DNA of 64,000 nt from Rhexocercosporidium sp. MPI-PUGE-AT-0058 (Eukaryota > Ascomycota > Leotiomycetes > Helotiales): NCBI GenBank assembly GCA_020746875.1, contig JAGTJL010000001.1, positions 806,001-870,000 on the forward strand, read 5' to 3'. Shown piece by piece: positions 62,337-64,000 of this stretch. Below the pieces are notes generated by a model. The model was not told where the DNA came from, searched no databases, and worked only from the letters and a program-made list of their open reading frames with translations. Numbering within the stretch: the stretch's first letter is position 1; each line of letters starts with the position of its first letter. Both the position numbers and the translations under genes were made by a program.

Positions 62337-62922
62337 GGCCACAGCTAAATCGCAGTGCGGGAATAGCTAAATCGCAGTGCGCTAAGATTCTATTAACTTG
62401 GCGAGTGCATTTAGAAACCTTGCCCTCCCATACTAATTTGTACTGAAGGGCAAGGGCCATTAATGCAAAGTATAAATATTCATAATTACCTAATTACCCC
62501 TGAAGCTGAGAATCAAAATTAAAGCTATTCAGACTCTCTACTTTGACAGTCTATCACCACCACTACTACCTCCAGAGGCTTGAGGATGGACATCAGGATA
62601 GCTATGAACCCGGTACACGGAGAGAGAGGGGCTATATGCATGGTATATCATCAATCTACCATTCAGATAGTATGGTAGATGCTACTACAGCTAATGAAGC
62701 TGTGATTCAAAGAGATGTAATTAGAGGGGTAGAGGTATATACCCAGGATGCGGACTTTAAAGAAGATTTGGATGAATTAGCATAATTATGGCAAGCCTGC
62801 AATGCACTGTATATAATTATGCATACAAATCTTGGTAGTGATAAATGCACACTGCACTTTCAGCTCGCCTGGTTAGCGCACTGCGATTTAGCTATTCCCG
62901 CACTGCGATTTAGCTGTGGCCA
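62336..62922. mobile_element. Inverted-repeat DNA element with 50-bp TIRs
   Basis: The termini are perfect inverted repeats of about 50 bp (outer end TGGCCACAGCTAAATCG). Each TIR contains two tandem copies of TAGCTAAATCGCAGTGCG or a close form. The centre is about 490 bp and AT-rich. The target duplication is ambiguous because the outermost bases (TGGCCA) are themselves palindromic; no TA dinucleotide flanks it. Likely non-autonomous. The internal frame (62543-62785) is listed separately. Confidence 0.82.
62543..62785 (+). pseudogene. Possible transposase-derived remnant inside the inverted-repeat element
   Basis: An 80-codon open frame without an ATG at its start (first ATG near 62638), ending VYTQDADFKEDLDELA. 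It is acidic and protein-like in composition and lies entirely within the TIR element. It could be the last part of a deleted transposase or simply chance. No motif is recognised. Confidence 0.25.
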
Positions 62923-63210
62923 TCAATTTTCATGGCTGCCGCCCCTTCCTGCAATGCAGTAATCTCCCGCCCGGGCGAACTAACCGGCCGTGGTAACACT
63001 TCCACTCCCGCCCAGGGGGGCCCTAGCCACCGTACTATGAAGTAATAGCTCGGTACTTCACGTAGTTGTTTTTAAGCCTGGTGATGCCCATATTTTCTAG
63101 CTGATCTGGATTCTTACGAAGTTAACGGGGTGGTATATCATAAGACTGAAGCTCACGTCGGGACGATAGCATTTTCCAGCTGTTTTGGTTTTTGTTGTTT
63201 ACTTTACAAA
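62923..63210 (+). promoter_or_regulatory. Upstream region of the NUP-family gene
   Basis: 288 bp between the inverted-repeat element and the ATG at 63211. The last 30 bases are T-rich (TTTTGGTTTTTGTTGTTTACTT), a common layout upstream of fungal starts. No specific factor site can be claimed. Confidence 0.3.
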
Positions 63211-64000
63211 ATGCATTTCCTCGGCGCGGCTGTGAGCGCGGTTCTTGCCGTTCGTGGAGTCGTTGCTCTGCCAGTGGCCGATACTACTGCGACCGACAGT
63301 GCCATCGCAGACGACACGACTGCTGATACCAGTTCTGATGACTTGGTGGCTTTCTCAACAGCTTCGTATGGTATCAAACCAAAGGTCGTGATAATCAGCC
63401 ATGTAAGTAAAACCTCGTGTGTTCGACGATTAGCTCGCTGACAGACCCTCAGTTTGGGCTGGAGGCATCCGTTTGGTATGGCATCAAAGACTTCAATGTC
63501 CTTGCGCGCAACATAACAGTGCCTGGATTTTCACCGAGATACCCTCAAGCGCATTGCACTCTGAATGGCGAAATTTGCCAAGTCACAACGGGTGAAGCGG
63601 GTACGATTCGAAACGTGCCTCGGCTCATTCGCTTTGCTTACTCTTTTTAGAGATCAACGCTGCTTCAACGATATCGGCTCTTGCCCTCAGTCCCTTGTTC
63701 GACCTGACCACCTCATACTTCCTCGTCGCTGGTATTGCCGGTATAAACCCCTAACGAGGCTCCACCGGCTCCGTAGGATTTGCGCGCTTTGCCGTCCAAG
63801 TTGCCCAATAATACGAATTCGACATCCGCGATTTGGGAGATAACTTCACCACCGGATACATTCCGTACGGAACGCAAGTCCCAGCTCCCGCACAATACCC
63901 CACCAATGTATACGGCACCGAAGTCTTCGAAGTCAATGCTTCCCTTCAAAAACTAGCCATTACATTGGCATCCAAAGCTAAACTCTCCGACGACCCAGCC
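63211..64000 (+). pseudogene. Purine nucleoside permease (NUP) family, 5' part, two in-frame stops
   Basis: Exon 1 is 63211-63402 with a signal peptide-like start (MHFLGAAVSAVLAVRGVVAL); intron 63403-63452 (GTAAGT...CTCAG); exon 2 is 63453-63600; intron 63601-63650 (GTACGA...TTTTTAG); exon 3 runs from 63651 past the edge. The spliced product carries NUP-family blocks: KPKVVIIS, EASVWYGI, NITVPGFSP, GEICQVTTGEAEINAAST, FDLTTSYFLVAGIAGINP, GFARFAVQVA, YGTEVFEVNA. In yeasts, NUP proteins move purine nucleosides across the plasma membrane; many filamentous-fungal members look secreted, so transport is family-based inference here. TAA codons interrupt exon 3 at 63752-63754 and 63809-63811, where the family would accept Gln (CAA). 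Frame and splice sites are otherwise intact, suggesting recent inactivation. Confidence 0.82.

Noticed and set aside
1..64000. Starship-type giant element or CRISPR-like array
   Set aside because: No DUF3435/tyrosine-recombinase captain gene is recognisable, and there are no regularly spaced repeats. The nested LTR elements account for the repeat structure.

Overview
The window looks like a chromosome segment of a filamentous ascomycete (Pezizomycotina). Three things point there: AT-rich DNA stripped of CpA/TpG but still rich in CpG, which is the footprint of repeat-induced point mutation (RIP); short 50-65 bp spliceosomal introns; and Ty1/copia and Ty3/gypsy elements of fungal type. It has two compartments with a boundary near 53.6 kb.

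About 1-46.9 kb is a stack of nested LTR retrotransposons. A plus-strand gypsy remnant (gypsy-1) runs in from the left edge. It is split by a copia element (3076-9257, 312-bp LTRs, TSD TTAAG) and by a minus-strand gypsy element (gypsy-2, 9726-17049, 494-bp LTRs). One gypsy-2 LTR carries a 426-bp inverted-repeat element. Next is a large copia family with 189-bp LTRs. An outer copy (17829-46880, TSD GAGGA) was invaded by a second copy of the same family (19677-28009, TSD AAACT) and by a 12.4-kb gypsy element (gypsy-3, 31840-44262, 217-bp LTRs, TSD GTAT). Subtracting the insertions returns the outer copy to about 8.29 kb, against 8.33 kb for the inner one. All these elements are inactivated, mostly by C-to-T/G-to-A changes.

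About 46.9-53.6 kb is moderately AT-rich DNA with few recognisable genes. It holds a reverse-strand solo LTR of the first copia family (51322-51679, TSD GAGCC) with an expanded tetranucleotide repeat, remnants of an unrecognised minus-strand gene, and a segment that is a mutated copy of sequence near 53.5 kb.

About 53.6-64 kb is of normal base composition. I can support one intact two-exon gene of unknown function (56921-58107) and the 5' part of a purine nucleoside permease (NUP) family gene at the right edge. The latter has two clean introns but two in-frame TAA codons. Two small inverted-repeat elements (53971-54281; 62336-62922), a 52-bp exact direct repeat, a tRNA-like segment, long C and G homopolymers and a weak ankyrin-like fragment are also present. 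Much of 54.3-56.9 and 58.3-62.3 kb holds no gene I can support.

The least expected item is in gypsy-3: about 4 kb of additional same-strand coding sequence downstream of its integrase, of no type I recognise.
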